From the NCBI GenBank assembly GCA_937959265.1, contig CALGMA010000020.1:62001-126000 (forward strand): DNA of 64,000 bases. The letters are read 5' to 3'. Positions 36,366 to 45,456 of the stretch are shown in pieces (within the stretch, counting starts at the first letter, position 1; every line of letters begins with the position of its first letter). The notes below the pieces were generated by a model that saw nothing but the letters and a program-made list of their open reading frames with translations, ran no database searches and had not been told where the DNA came from. Source of the stretch: an uncultured Anaerolineae bacterium (GTDB lineage: Bacteria > Chloroflexota > Anaerolineae > J036 > Brachytrichaceae). A program made the position numbers and the translations under genes.

Positions 36366-37670
36366 ATGTCAATGACGCAACAAACGATTGCCGAGAAGAT
36401 CCTTTCGCGCGCGGCGCGGCGGCGCGTGCGCGCCGGCGAGATCGCCATTGTGCATGTGGACGGCGCGATGGCGACCGACGCGACCGCCCCGCTGGCCATT
36501 CAGGCCTTCCGCGAGATGGGCGGGCGGCGCGTGTGGGATGCGCATCGTGTGGCGTTCGTCCTCGACCATGCTGCGCCCGCGCCCAACGAGCGCATCGCTA
36601 ACCTGCACGCGATGATGCGCCGATTCGCGCGCGAGCAAGGTTGCCATTTCTACGATGTGGGCGAGGGCATTTGCCATCAGCTCATGGTCGAGCGCGGCCA
36701 TGTGCGCCCCGGCGACCTGTTCCTCGGCGCAGACTCGCACACGCCGACCTACGGCGCGCTAAACGCTTTTGGCGCCGGCGTCGGCTCCACCGACCTGGCC
36801 GGCGTCTTGCTCACCGGCAAGACCTGGCTCCGCGTGCCTCACAGCATCAAGATCGAGCTGGTCGGCGCATGGCCGCTCGGCGTGACCGCCAAAGACCTGG
36901 CGCTCTTCCTGGTCGGGCGCATCGGCCTGGAGGGCGCGAACTACCACTGCGTCGAGTTCACCGGCGAGGCCATTGAGCCGCTGCGCTTGAGCCAGCGCAT
37001 GACTCTGGCGAACATGGCCAGCGAAATGGGCGCTAAGGCCGGCATCGTCGCGCCGGCAGGCTTGCGCTTGCCGTATGACTTCGCGCCGGTCAGCGCCGAC
37101 CCCGGCGCGGCATACGCGCGCGCGCTGCGCTTCGATGTGTCGCGCCTGACGCCGCACGTGGCGCTGCCGCATTCGCCGGACAACGTGGCGCCGATTGCGC
37201 AGGTCAAGGGCGTCAAGGTCAACGCCGGCTTCATCGGCAGTTGCACCAATGCGCGCCTGGACGATCTCCAGCAGGCTGCGGCTGTGCTGCGCGGCCGCAG
37301 GCTTGCGCCCGGCGTGCGCTTGGTGATTGCGCCGGCGTCGCGCGCCGTCTTCAACGCGGCGCTGCGCGATGGCACGATTGCTGCGCTGAGCGAAGCCGGC
37401 GCGACGTTCATCGGCGCCGGTTGTGGCCCGTGCGTCGGCACGCACGAGGGCGTGCCGGGCGACGGCGAGGTGGTCATCTCCTCGACCAACCGCAACTTTC
37501 AGGGGCGCATGGGCAACCCGCGCGCGCAGATTTATCTCGCCTCGCCGGCCGTGGTGGCCGCCAGCGTGCTGGCCGGCGAAATCTGCGAACCCGCCGATGT
37601 CGTCTCCGACGCTTCAAACAGTCTCTCTTTGATGTCAGAGGCGCCGACTGACGCGATTCCGATCCTATGA
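36366..37670 (+). CDS. LeuC-type hydro-lyase large subunit
   Basis: A 434-residue [4Fe-4S] hydro-lyase of the aconitase/isopropylmalate dehydratase family. The cluster cysteines are Cys293 (GSCTNARLDD), Cys353 and Cys356 (GCGPCVGTHEG). Relatives hydrate isopropylmaleate, citraconate or dimethylmaleate. I use the ATG at 36366; an ATG at 36330 would add 12 residues. The stop overlaps the small subunit start by four bases (ATGA). No other leu genes are here, so in this operon a substituted maleate is a more likely substrate than isopropylmalate. Confidence 0.85.
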   Translation: MSMTQQTIAEKILSRAARRRVRAGEIAIVHVDGAMATDATAPLAIQAFREMGGRRVWDAHRVAFVLDHAAPAPNERIANLHAMMRRFAREQGCHFYDVGEGICHQLMVERGHVRPGDLFLGADSHTPTYGALNAFGAGVGSTDLAGVLLTGKTWLRVPHSIKIELVGAWPLGVTAKDLALFLVGRIGLEGANYHCVEFTGEAIEPLRLSQRMTLANMASEMGAKAGIVAPAGLRLPYDFAPVSADPGAAYARALRFDVSRLTPHVALPHSPDNVAPIAQVKGVKVNAGFIGSCTNARLDDLQQAAAVLRGRRLAPGVRLVIAPASRAVFNAALRDGTIAALSEAGATFIGAGCGPCVGTHEGVPGDGEVVISSTNRNFQGRMGNPRAQIYLASPAVVAASVLAGEICEPADVVSDASNSLSLMSEAPTDAIPIL

Positions 37671-38179
37671 ACACGATACTTGGCTTGGCCCACGTCTACG
37701 GCGTGGATGATGTAGATACCGACCGGATCATCCCCGGCAAATACACCAAGACGCTGGACATGCGCGAACTGGCCGGACACGTCCTAGAGGACCTTGACCC
37801 GACGTTCGCCGGCCGCGTGCGCCCTGGCGACGTGCTGGTCGTCGGCAACAATTTCGGCTGCGGCTCCTCGCGCGAGCAGGCCCCGGCGGCGATCAAGGCG
37901 GCCGGCGTCGCCTGCGTCGTCGCCCGTTCGTTTGCGCGCATCTTCTATCGCAACGCCATCAACATCGGCCTGCCGCTGATTGAGCTGGCCGAGGCGCATG
38001 ACATCGCCAATGGCCACACGGTGCGCGTCGAGCTGCAACGCGGGGAAGTGACCAACTGCGCGACCGGCCGCGCCTTCCGCGCTGCGCCCATGCCGGCGGT
38101 GATGGTGGACATCCTGCGCGCCGGCGGGCTGGTCAACTACCTGAAGCAACATGGGGACTACGTGATCCGTGAAAGTTGA
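37667..38179 (+). CDS. LeuD-type hydro-lyase small subunit
   Basis: A 170-residue partner of the large subunit, forming the swivelling domain. The family motif GNNFGCGSSREQAP is present and the length is normal for the archaeal/dimethylmaleate-hydratase type LeuD. It overlaps the large-subunit stop by four bases. The neighbours make a substituted maleate or citraconate hydratase plausible. Leucine synthesis remains the alternative. Confidence 0.85.
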   Translation: MNTILGLAHVYGVDDVDTDRIIPGKYTKTLDMRELAGHVLEDLDPTFAGRVRPGDVLVVGNNFGCGSSREQAPAAIKAAGVACVVARSFARIFYRNAINIGLPLIELAEAHDIANGHTVRVELQRGEVTNCATGRAFRAAPMPAVMVDILRAGGLVNYLKQHGDYVIRES

Positions 38180-38198
38180 AAGAAGACCCAATAGCACT

Positions 38199-39383
38199 AT
38201 GTCTCTCCCATCTTTCGCCAATCTCAAGGTCATCGAATTCAGCCATGCCATCCTCGGGCCGTCGTGCGGCCTGATCTTGGCCGACCTCGGCATGGACGTG
38301 CTCAAGATCGAGCCGGTCGAGGGCGATCCGACGCGCGTGCTCAAAGGCTTCGGGGTGGGCTACTTCCCCATGTTCAATCGCAACAAGAAGAGCCTGGCGT
38401 TGAACCTGAAGAGCGACGCCGGCCGGGCGATTGTGCTGAAATTAGCCGAGCAGGCCGACGTGCTGCTGGAGAACTACGCGCCGGGGACGATGGACCGCCT
38501 GGGGCTGGGCTACGAGACGCTGTCGCAGCTTAACCCGCGCCTGATTTACTGCGCGCTCAAGGGCTATTTGCCCGGCCCCTACGAGAAGCGCGTGGCGTTG
38601 GACGAGGTTGTGCAGATGCAGAGCGGCATCGCCTACATGACCGGGCCGGTGGGCCAACCCTTGCGGGCGGGCGTCTCGGTAGTGGATGTCCTGGCCGGCG
38701 CGTTCAGCGCGTTGGGGGTGTTGGCCGCGTTGCGCGAGCGCGACCGCACCGGACGCGGGCAACTCGTGCGCGGCGGCCTGTTCGAGTCGGCGGCTTATCT
38801 CGTCGGCCAGCACATGGTGTATCAGCCCCTCCTCGGCGAACCCATCCCGCCCATGCCGGGCAAACCCCGCTCGTGGGCTATCTACCAGCCTTTCGAGACG
38901 CGCGACGGCGACCTTGTCTTCGTCGGCGTCACCAGCGACAAGCACTGGCAGCGCTTCTGCGAAGTCTTCAATCGCCCTGACCTGCTGGCCGACGAATCGC
39001 TGGCCACCAACAACCAGCGTTACCACGCCTTCGAGCGCTTGACTGCCGATCTGACCGCCATGTTCAAGCGGATGAGCACGGCCGAGGTGCTGGCCGGCTG
39101 CGAGCGCGCCGAGATTCCGTTCGCGCCGGTCGCGCGCCCCGAGGATTTGCTCGAAGACCCGCACCTGTTGGCGGCCGGCGCGTTGTGGCGCGTGCAAGTC
39201 GGCGAAGCGGTGAGCTGCAACCTGCCGACGCTGCCGCTGGCTTTCAGCAGCGGCAAGTTGGAGCTGCGCCTGCAACCGCCCAGGGTCGGCGAACACAGCG
39301 CCGAGGTGCTGCGCGCGCTGGGATACACCGATGCCGAGATCGCGCAGTTGAAACGCGAGGGCGTGATAGGCGGGTGCGAATAA
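38199..39383 (+). CDS. class III CoA-transferase (CaiB/BaiF family)
   Basis: A 394-residue enzyme that moves CoA between carboxylic acids. Family motifs are the front EFSHAILGPSCGLILADLG, KSLALNLK, LLENYAPGTMDRLGL and TGRGQLV. At the position of the nucleophilic Asp169 of formyl-CoA transferase (SMQDAVLNL) this protein has Glu196 (GLFESAAYL), so an Asp-to-Glu change at the key residue. I chose the ATG at 38199 over a GTG at 38169. It probably activates the acid formed by the preceding hydro-lyase. Confidence 0.85.
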   Translation: MSLPSFANLKVIEFSHAILGPSCGLILADLGMDVLKIEPVEGDPTRVLKGFGVGYFPMFNRNKKSLALNLKSDAGRAIVLKLAEQADVLLENYAPGTMDRLGLGYETLSQLNPRLIYCALKGYLPGPYEKRVALDEVVQMQSGIAYMTGPVGQPLRAGVSVVDVLAGAFSALGVLAALRERDRTGRGQLVRGGLFESAAYLVGQHMVYQPLLGEPIPPMPGKPRSWAIYQPFETRDGDLVFVGVTSDKHWQRFCEVFNRPDLLADESLATNNQRYHAFERLTADLTAMFKRMSTAEVLAGCERAEIPFAPVARPEDLLEDPHLLAAGALWRVQVGEAVSCNLPTLPLAFSSGKLELRLQPPRVGEHSAEVLRALGYTDAEIAQLKREGVIGGCE

Positions 39384-39408
39384 TCGCAGACGCACGGAGC
39401 AAGGCAGC

Positions 39409-40881
39409 ATGGCACAGCTCGATTTGATCATCAAGCATGCGCGCGTGGTTCGCCCGAACGCGAGCGACATCCATCCCATGGACATTGGCATCGCCGACGG
39501 CCGGATCGTCGCGCTAGCGCCGACCCTTGCTGCGGAGGCCGCGCAGACCTTCGACGCGGCCGGTTTGCTGGCCTTCCCTGGGGCCATTGATGCGCATACC
39601 CACATCGGCATCTACGTCCCTCCCCACGAGGACGCGCTCACCGAATCGGCGGCTGCCGTCAGCGGCGGCGTGACCACGTTGATCACCTATGCGCGCACCG
39701 GCAGCCTCTATCTGAATCGCGGCGGGTCGTGGCGCGAGTTTTACCCGGAGCTGCTGCGCCAAAGCGAAGGGCGCTACTACACCGACTATGGCTACCACAT
39801 GTCGCCCATCGAGGGCCGGCAGATCGCCGAGATGGAATACATGTTGTGCGAGGGCGGCGCGCCCAACTTCGGCGAGGTGTTCATGTTCTACGGCCTGCAC
39901 GGCCTACACGGCCGCAGCGATGCGCAGGCTCAATGGCTCATGCTCGGCGAAGGCGACCATTACGACCTGGCCCATTTTGATTTCATCTGTCGCGAGGCGG
40001 CGCGGTTGCAGCGCGCATATCCTGATTGGGCGCCTTACATCCAGGTCAGCTTTCATTGCGAGACGCCGGAGCTGCTGCGCGCGTATGAGGCTCGCGTTCA
40101 ACGCGACGCCGATATGCAGCAGCGCACCCCCCTGCAGCAATACAGCGCTGCCCGGCCGCCGCACAGTGAGGCCATCGCCATCAGCATCGTGGGCGCCTTG
40201 GCCCACGCCGCCGGCTTGAGCCAGGTCAACATCTTGCACATCACGTCGCGCCAAGCCATGGAGGCCGCGCTGCGCGTCCGCGATAGCTATCCAGAGGTGA
40301 CGTTCGGCCTGGAGGCGACCGCCGGCCATCTGCTCCTGGACGACTGCTCGCCATGCGGCGTGTGGGGCAAGGTCAATCCGCCCCTGCGCTCGCGCGAAGA
40401 CGTTGAGTGCCTGTGGGCGCACGTGCTGAACGGCGCCATCGAGTGGCTGGTGACCGATCACGCCAACTGCCCGCGCGCGATGAAGGTGGACCCGACCGAT
40501 CCCGAAGACATCTGGAAGGCAAAAGCCGGTTTTGGCGGCGCGGAATATCTCCTGCCGGGCATCTTCAGCGAGGGGACGAAGCGCGGCCTCTCGCCTAACC
40601 GCGTGGCTGCGTTGGTGAGTTGGAATCCGTCGCGTCGCTTTGGCCTATTGCGCAAGGGCGACATCGCCGAGGGCTTCGACGCGGATATTGCATTGCTCGA
40701 TCCGAATGAGGCATGGACGATTCGCGCCGCCGACTCGCTCTCGGCGCAGGGCTATACGCCGTTCGAGGGGATTCGGGTGCAGGGCCGCGTGAAGCATACC
40801 TTCGTGCGCGGCCGGCGTGTGTTCAGTGAGGGTCGGGTCGTCGGGCAGCCGGTTGGTCGCTATGTCCGACGACCCATGTAA
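39409..40881 (+). CDS. dihydropyrimidinase/imidase-type amidohydrolase
   Basis: A 490-residue TIM-barrel amidohydrolase of the cyclic amidase group (dihydropyrimidinase, hydantoinase, allantoinase). Metal ligands are His63 and His65 (DAHTHIG), His216 (FHCETPE), His277 (LHITSRQ) and Asp350 (TDHANC). The lysine that is normally carboxylated to bridge the metals is replaced: aligned on the family's NSFKMFM, this protein has NFGEVFM, so Glu156. Cyclic imide or lactam opening is the likely reaction. In the tetrapyrrole hypothesis it would open a maleimide. Confidence 0.85.
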   Translation: MAQLDLIIKHARVVRPNASDIHPMDIGIADGRIVALAPTLAAEAAQTFDAAGLLAFPGAIDAHTHIGIYVPPHEDALTESAAAVSGGVTTLITYARTGSLYLNRGGSWREFYPELLRQSEGRYYTDYGYHMSPIEGRQIAEMEYMLCEGGAPNFGEVFMFYGLHGLHGRSDAQAQWLMLGEGDHYDLAHFDFICREAARLQRAYPDWAPYIQVSFHCETPELLRAYEARVQRDADMQQRTPLQQYSAARPPHSEAIAISIVGALAHAAGLSQVNILHITSRQAMEAALRVRDSYPEVTFGLEATAGHLLLDDCSPCGVWGKVNPPLRSREDVECLWAHVLNGAIEWLVTDHANCPRAMKVDPTDPEDIWKAKAGFGGAEYLLPGIFSEGTKRGLSPNRVAALVSWNPSRRFGLLRKGDIAEGFDADIALLDPNEAWTIRAADSLSAQGYTPFEGIRVQGRVKHTFVRGRRVFSEGRVVGQPVGRYVRRPM

Positions 40882-40894
40882 ATAGGAGGAAAGC

Positions 40895-41596
40895 ATGTTC
40901 ACACTCATCCACATTGTGTTTGGCGTGGCGCAACTTGCGCTGGCCGTCGTTGGCGCGCGGCACTGGCTGGCCCATCGTTCGTCGTATGGCCTGATCGCCG
41001 TCTTGGTGATCGCCGCGCTGGTGTACGACAACTTCGCCATCGCCGCCGGGGCCTTGCTGGGCGAAGGGGACGCGCTGAAGGCCGTCAACACGCCGCGCTA
41101 CATCTTTCACTCTCTGCTCACGCCGCTGCTGATCATCTTTGCTTGCGGCGTGGCGCGGCGCGCCGACCTGCGCTGGTCACAGGGCAGGGGAGTGCATGCG
41201 GCGTTTTGCATCCTGGCCACGGCGCTGGTGGCCTATAGCGCATATGTGGATGTGATCAACCTGCGGCTGGAGCCGGCGCGCTTTCAGGACACGCTGCGCT
41301 ATTCCAACGAATTCTCGCTGCTGAAAGGCCCGCCCCTGCCGTCGTTCACGGCGATGATCGTGCTGGTGGTGGTGGGCGTGATGGTGTGGGTTCGGGCGCG
41401 CTGGCCCTGGCTGTTTGCGGGCGCGTTGGCCATGCTCATCCTGGCCGGCGCCGGCGCGCGCGCGATCACCGTCGCCAATCTGGGCGAGGTGTTCTTGAGC
41501 GCGGCGCTCGTCGCCACGCTGATCGCCATGGACGGCCGTATTCCCGAGGCGGCCCGCGCGCGCGCGTTGCAGCGCGCTTCGACCGCGGCCGCGTAG
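40895..41596 (+). CDS. multi-spanning membrane protein of unknown function
   Basis: A 233-residue integral membrane protein with about six hydrophobic helices. A strong AGGAGGA-type ribosome-binding site lies 5-10 bases before the ATG. It resembles no family I know. It lies between the amidohydrolase and the acyl-CoA-dehydrogenase-like gene, with 13- and 11-base gaps, so it is part of the operon. A transport or electron-transfer role could fit, but nothing in the sequence proves either. Confidence 0.6.
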   Translation: MFTLIHIVFGVAQLALAVVGARHWLAHRSSYGLIAVLVIAALVYDNFAIAAGALLGEGDALKAVNTPRYIFHSLLTPLLIIFACGVARRADLRWSQGRGVHAAFCILATALVAYSAYVDVINLRLEPARFQDTLRYSNEFSLLKGPPLPSFTAMIVLVVVGVMVWVRARWPWLFAGALAMLILAGAGARAITVANLGEVFLSAALVATLIAMDGRIPEAARARALQRASTAAA

Positions 41597-41607
41597 CCGT
41601 TGCGCCT

Positions 41608-42891
41608 ATGGCTGATATATCCGATCTCTTGACCGGCGCGCGGTTGGTCGAGCGCATGACCGAGCGCGAGCGCGAGAACGCGCGCCGCGTGGAGCAGGTG
41701 CTGCCGGTGCTGCGCGCCAACGCCGAGCAGGCCGACCGCGACGCGCGCTTCCAGATGGATAACCTGCGCGCCATTCGCAACGCCGGCTTGCTCGGCCTGA
41801 TCGTGCCGGAGCGTTACGGCGGGTTGGGCGGCACGCTGCGCGACCTGTGCGCTGCTACCTTCGCCATGGGCACTGCCTGCCCCTCGACTGCGCTGGCCTA
41901 TTTCTTTCACTGCACCAGCGCCTCGCGCGGGCTGTTGCCGCTGGAGGCCATCGAAGCCGGCCTATACACGCCTGAGGAAGCGCCGGTCGTGCGCGCGTTC
42001 GCCGAAAAGCTGCTGCGCAAGATGGGCGAGCGGCGCATGTGGCTGGCCAATTTCGCCAGCGAGAGCGGCAAGACCGAAGGCGCCAACGTCACCATTTCGA
42101 CCGAGGCGACGCCGGCAGCGGGCGGCTGGCGGCTGAACGGCGTCAAGTCGTTCGGTTGCGCCACCGGCGTGGCCGACGAGTACCTGGTCACGGCGAAGTT
42201 GGCCGGCAGCGCCGACGTGGACGGCTTGGCGCTGTTCTTCGTCCCGCGCGACGCCGAGGGCGTTTCGCCCCGCGCGCCGTGGCAGCCCATCGGCATGCGC
42301 GCCACCGCCACCGATGGCATCGTCCTCAAGGATGTGTTCGTGCCGGCGGATGAGGCGTTGACCATCCCCGGCGCGTTTGCCCGCGCTACGCAGATGTCGC
42401 GCGGCACGTGGGTAGGCAACCAGGTCGCCATCGCGGCGGTCTATCTGGGGATCGCGCAGGCTTGCTACGACCACACCATTCAGGCGTTGCTTGACTTCAA
42501 ATTTCAGGACACCGGTCGCAGCATCGCCGCCAGCCCGATGCACCAGGAACTGATCAGCCACATGGCGGTGGACCTAGAGACCGGCTACCTCTGGTTGCGC
42601 CGACAGTTGGAGCTGGAGACCGCCGAACCGCCGCTCAAGCCGAAAGCCGAAGTAGCCAAGCAGTGGCGCATGTGCAAGGGTCAAGTGTGCGAGGCGGCTT
42701 TCCGCGTGGCCGTCAGCGCCTTCAAAGCGAGCGGCACCAGCGGCAGCGCCAACAGCGGCGTGGTGGCCCGGGCGCTGCGCGATCTCAGCATGGGTCTGGT
42801 GCAGGCCTTCCCCGCCGAGCGCGGCCGCTTGGAAGTGGCCAGGATGATCGTCGAGGGAAGCGGGTATCGTGGACTGGACGTGAAGCGATGA
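41608..42891 (+). CDS. acyl-CoA dehydrogenase-like flavoprotein
   Basis: A 427-residue protein with the all-helix/beta/all-helix layout of acyl-CoA dehydrogenases: LIVPERYGGLGG near residue 65, the substrate loop around FASESGKTEGAN, and a C-terminal helical domain. It may be an FAD-dependent acyl-CoA dehydrogenase or a flavin-dependent monooxygenase of the same fold. The catalytic glutamate cannot be assigned safely. I chose the ATG at 41608. The stop overlaps the next gene (ATGA). Confidence 0.82.
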   Translation: MADISDLLTGARLVERMTERERENARRVEQVLPVLRANAEQADRDARFQMDNLRAIRNAGLLGLIVPERYGGLGGTLRDLCAATFAMGTACPSTALAYFFHCTSASRGLLPLEAIEAGLYTPEEAPVVRAFAEKLLRKMGERRMWLANFASESGKTEGANVTISTEATPAAGGWRLNGVKSFGCATGVADEYLVTAKLAGSADVDGLALFFVPRDAEGVSPRAPWQPIGMRATATDGIVLKDVFVPADEALTIPGAFARATQMSRGTWVGNQVAIAAVYLGIAQACYDHTIQALLDFKFQDTGRSIAASPMHQELISHMAVDLETGYLWLRRQLELETAEPPLKPKAEVAKQWRMCKGQVCEAAFRVAVSAFKASGTSGSANSGVVARALRDLSMGLVQAFPAERGRLEVARMIVEGSGYRGLDVKR

Positions 42892-44327
42892 GACAACTTC
42901 CACCTCTCGTTGATCTGATTGACGGCCAGACCGGCGCGCCGGATGTGGCGCTGGGCGCCTGGCTCGAAGACCCCAACACCGGCGAACGCCTGCAAGCGCA
43001 GATGGCGACGAGCGCGGCTCAGCTTGAGCGCGCGCTGGCCGCCGCGTGGCGCGTGCATCAGGAGGGCAGTTGGGCGCGCTTGCCGGCCGATGAGCGCGCC
43101 GGCTATCTGGCCGCGATGAGCGCCGAGCTGGACAAGCGCAAAGCGCACATCGCCCAGCTTGAAGCGCTCACCACCGGCGCGGTGATCCGCCTGACCACCA
43201 TGCTCAGCGTCATCACGACCGGCGCGTGGCTGCTGGCCATCGAACAGATGAAAACCACCGGCGCGACCAGTTTCATGGACGGCCCGAACGGGCGCACGGT
43301 TGAGATCCACCGTTTGCCATGGGGGCCGGCGCTGGCGCTGGTGCCGTGGAACGCGCCTGCGCCGATGGCCGCGCACAAAGTCGCTAATGCCCTTGCCGCC
43401 GGATGCCCAACCATCCTCAAGCCGAGCGAATGGGCGCCGCACGGCTGCGACGTGTTCGTTGAGGCGGCCCAGGCTGCCAAGTTGCCGCCGGGCGTATTCC
43501 AGGTGGTGCACGGCGGGCCGGCCGTGGGCGGCGCCCTCGTCAAAGACCGGCGCATCCGCGCGGTGAGCTATACCGGCGGCGTCGCCAGCGGGCGGGCGAT
43601 CGCGCACGCTTGCGCCGAGGACTTTAAGCCTGCGCAACTTGAGCTGGGCGGCAACAACCCGATGGTGGTGCTGGAAGATGCCGATTTGGACTTGGCCGCT
43701 CAGGGCGTTGTGAACCTGCTCATCTCGCTGAACGGCCAGTGGTGCCGCGCGCTCGGACGCTTGATCGTCCATGAGCGCATCGCCGACGACCTGCTGAGCC
43801 GAGCGCTCGACCGACTCAGCCGCGTCCGCTTGGGCGATTCGCTCTCGCCGGAAAGCGACATGGGGCCGCTGATTCACTCGCAGCACAAGGCGAAGGTCGC
43901 GTCGCAGCTCCATGCGCTGATTGAGAAGGGTGGGCAAGCCCATCACAGCACGCCCTTGCCCGACCTCCCCGGCCACTTCCTGGCGCCGACGCTGGTGACC
44001 GGTGTGCGCGCCGAGGATGCGACCGAGGAGATCTTTGGCCCGGTTGCCACCGTTCACACTTTCGCCGCCGAAGAAGAAGCGCTGGCGCTGGCGAACGGCA
44101 CGCCCTATGGCCTGGAGGCCTATGTGTTCACCCGCGACGAGGCGCGCGGGTTGGCCATGGGACGACGCATCCATGCCGGCGGGGTGAAGGTGAACGGCAG
44201 CAGCATGCTCAGCCTGAACTTGTTTGCCCCGCGGCCGGCCTGGGGCTGGAGCGGTTTCGCCGAAGAAGGCACGATCGAGACCTTCCGCTTCTTCTGCGGC
44301 ACGCGCGTCGTGGGCGCGGAAGGGTAG
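42888..44327 (+). CDS. aldehyde dehydrogenase
   Basis: A 479-residue NAD(P)-dependent aldehyde dehydrogenase, distinct from the one at 33922. Catalytic Cys286 is in NGQWCRALGR and the Glu in LELGGNNP. It overlaps the flavoprotein gene by four bases and is the last gene of the long catabolic block. The next gene starts 84 bases later with an unrelated product. The substrate is unknown. Confidence 0.88.
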   Translation: MRQLPPLVDLIDGQTGAPDVALGAWLEDPNTGERLQAQMATSAAQLERALAAAWRVHQEGSWARLPADERAGYLAAMSAELDKRKAHIAQLEALTTGAVIRLTTMLSVITTGAWLLAIEQMKTTGATSFMDGPNGRTVEIHRLPWGPALALVPWNAPAPMAAHKVANALAAGCPTILKPSEWAPHGCDVFVEAAQAAKLPPGVFQVVHGGPAVGGALVKDRRIRAVSYTGGVASGRAIAHACAEDFKPAQLELGGNNPMVVLEDADLDLAAQGVVNLLISLNGQWCRALGRLIVHERIADDLLSRALDRLSRVRLGDSLSPESDMGPLIHSQHKAKVASQLHALIEKGGQAHHSTPLPDLPGHFLAPTLVTGVRAEDATEEIFGPVATVHTFAAEEEALALANGTPYGLEAYVFTRDEARGLAMGRRIHAGGVKVNGSSMLSLNLFAPRPAWGWSGFAEEGTIETFRFFCGTRVVGAEG

Positions 44328-44411
44328 GGCGGCCGGCAGTGTCATTCTGCGCCGTTAACCCGTGTCATTTTGTACTGCGCCGCGCGCCGGGGCGGTGCTA
44401 TATTCTTCGCC

Positions 44412-45452
44412 ATGGCGCCGCTGCCCGACGTTCTGAAGGTAGAACTTCGCATCGAGGTCAACGATCAACCGCTGGTCATCAGCGCGCAAGTGCAAGGGGA
44501 AGGGGAACATGCGCGCCGCGCTGCGGCTGAGCTGTCTGCGGCGATTGCCGCCGTGCTGGCCGCAGTAGATAAGCCGACCGATTCCACCGCGCCCGAGGGC
44601 GACGCGGCATCCCGATTGGCGCAGCCCGCCATGGGGTTAGCCGCGCAAGTCGCGCCGGAGGCGCCGGCGTCCGCCGCCATCACCGATGCTTCGCGGAACA
44701 AAACTGCCGATGGGGCGCGCGCGCCGCATGCCGATGCCTCGGCCGGTCCGCCCCCGTCGCCGCTCGTGGGCCAGATGCAACGCTATCGCGCGCGGATCAA
44801 CCTCGGCCTGGGCGGATTGTTGCTTGCGCTGGCCGTGCTGGTGCCGGCTGTTGTCCCGCCCGATCAGCGCCGCGAGGTGTTGATCATGACCATCCTGTTT
44901 GGGTTGACCGGCGCCCTGTTGTTGTTCACGGCGATGTTGCCTGGTCAGGGGCGGCAAGCGGCGTTTGCGGATGCGGCGCCGGCGCGCAGGCTGTCTGCAT
45001 CGGCGGCGATGAAAGAGCAGGCTGCGGCCGCGCGGCTTCGCTTGTCCGCCAAACGCCGGACGCCGATGAAAGCCGGATGGGGAATCGCCCTCGGCGCGGC
45101 GTTCGTGTTGCTTGGGATGCTGGCACCGTTCACGCTTGGCGCAACAACGGCGGACGAGCGCTTCGTCATCATGCTTGGCTTTGCGCCCATTACCGTCATA
45201 GGCTTCTTCATGATCGCTATCTTTGGGCGCGGTCTCGTCGCCGGGCGGCTCCCGCAGCACGCTGCCGTTCAGCCTCAGCCCGCGATCCGGCCATCGAGCG
45301 CGCCGGCGGCTAAGCGCCCGCCGGTGGCGCGCGTGCCGCAGACGTTTGAGTATCGGGCCATCGTGCCGGCGGCGATCATCGGCTTGCTGGTGGTGATGAT
45401 CGCCGTCGTTGGTTTGGTGATCTACGCTACCGTCACGTCGGCTCTGCGATAG
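44412..45452 (+). CDS. membrane protein of unknown function
   Basis: A 346-residue protein. The first ~110 residues are soluble, starting with a beta-rich stretch and followed by Ala/Pro-rich linker. Then come two helices (LGLGGLLLALAVLVPAVV and the next), an Arg/Ala-rich loop, two more helices and a single C-terminal helix (AIIGLLVVMIAVVGLVIYA). No family recognised. It may start a separate small transcript with the next two genes. Confidence 0.6.
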   Translation: MAPLPDVLKVELRIEVNDQPLVISAQVQGEGEHARRAAAELSAAIAAVLAAVDKPTDSTAPEGDAASRLAQPAMGLAAQVAPEAPASAAITDASRNKTADGARAPHADASAGPPPSPLVGQMQRYRARINLGLGGLLLALAVLVPAVVPPDQRREVLIMTILFGLTGALLLFTAMLPGQGRQAAFADAAPARRLSASAAMKEQAAAARLRLSAKRRTPMKAGWGIALGAAFVLLGMLAPFTLGATTADERFVIMLGFAPITVIGFFMIAIFGRGLVAGRLPQHAAVQPQPAIRPSSAPAAKRPPVARVPQTFEYRAIVPAAIIGLLVVMIAVVGLVIYATVTSALR

Positions 45453-45456
45453 CGGC

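Noticed and set aside
36366..38179. Leucine biosynthesis LeuC/LeuD
   Set aside because: No leuA or leuB nearby and the setting is catabolic; retained only as an alternative.
42681..44345. 554-codon minus-strand open frame
   Set aside because: Antisense shadow of the aldehyde dehydrogenase at 42888, whose catalytic motifs are intact.
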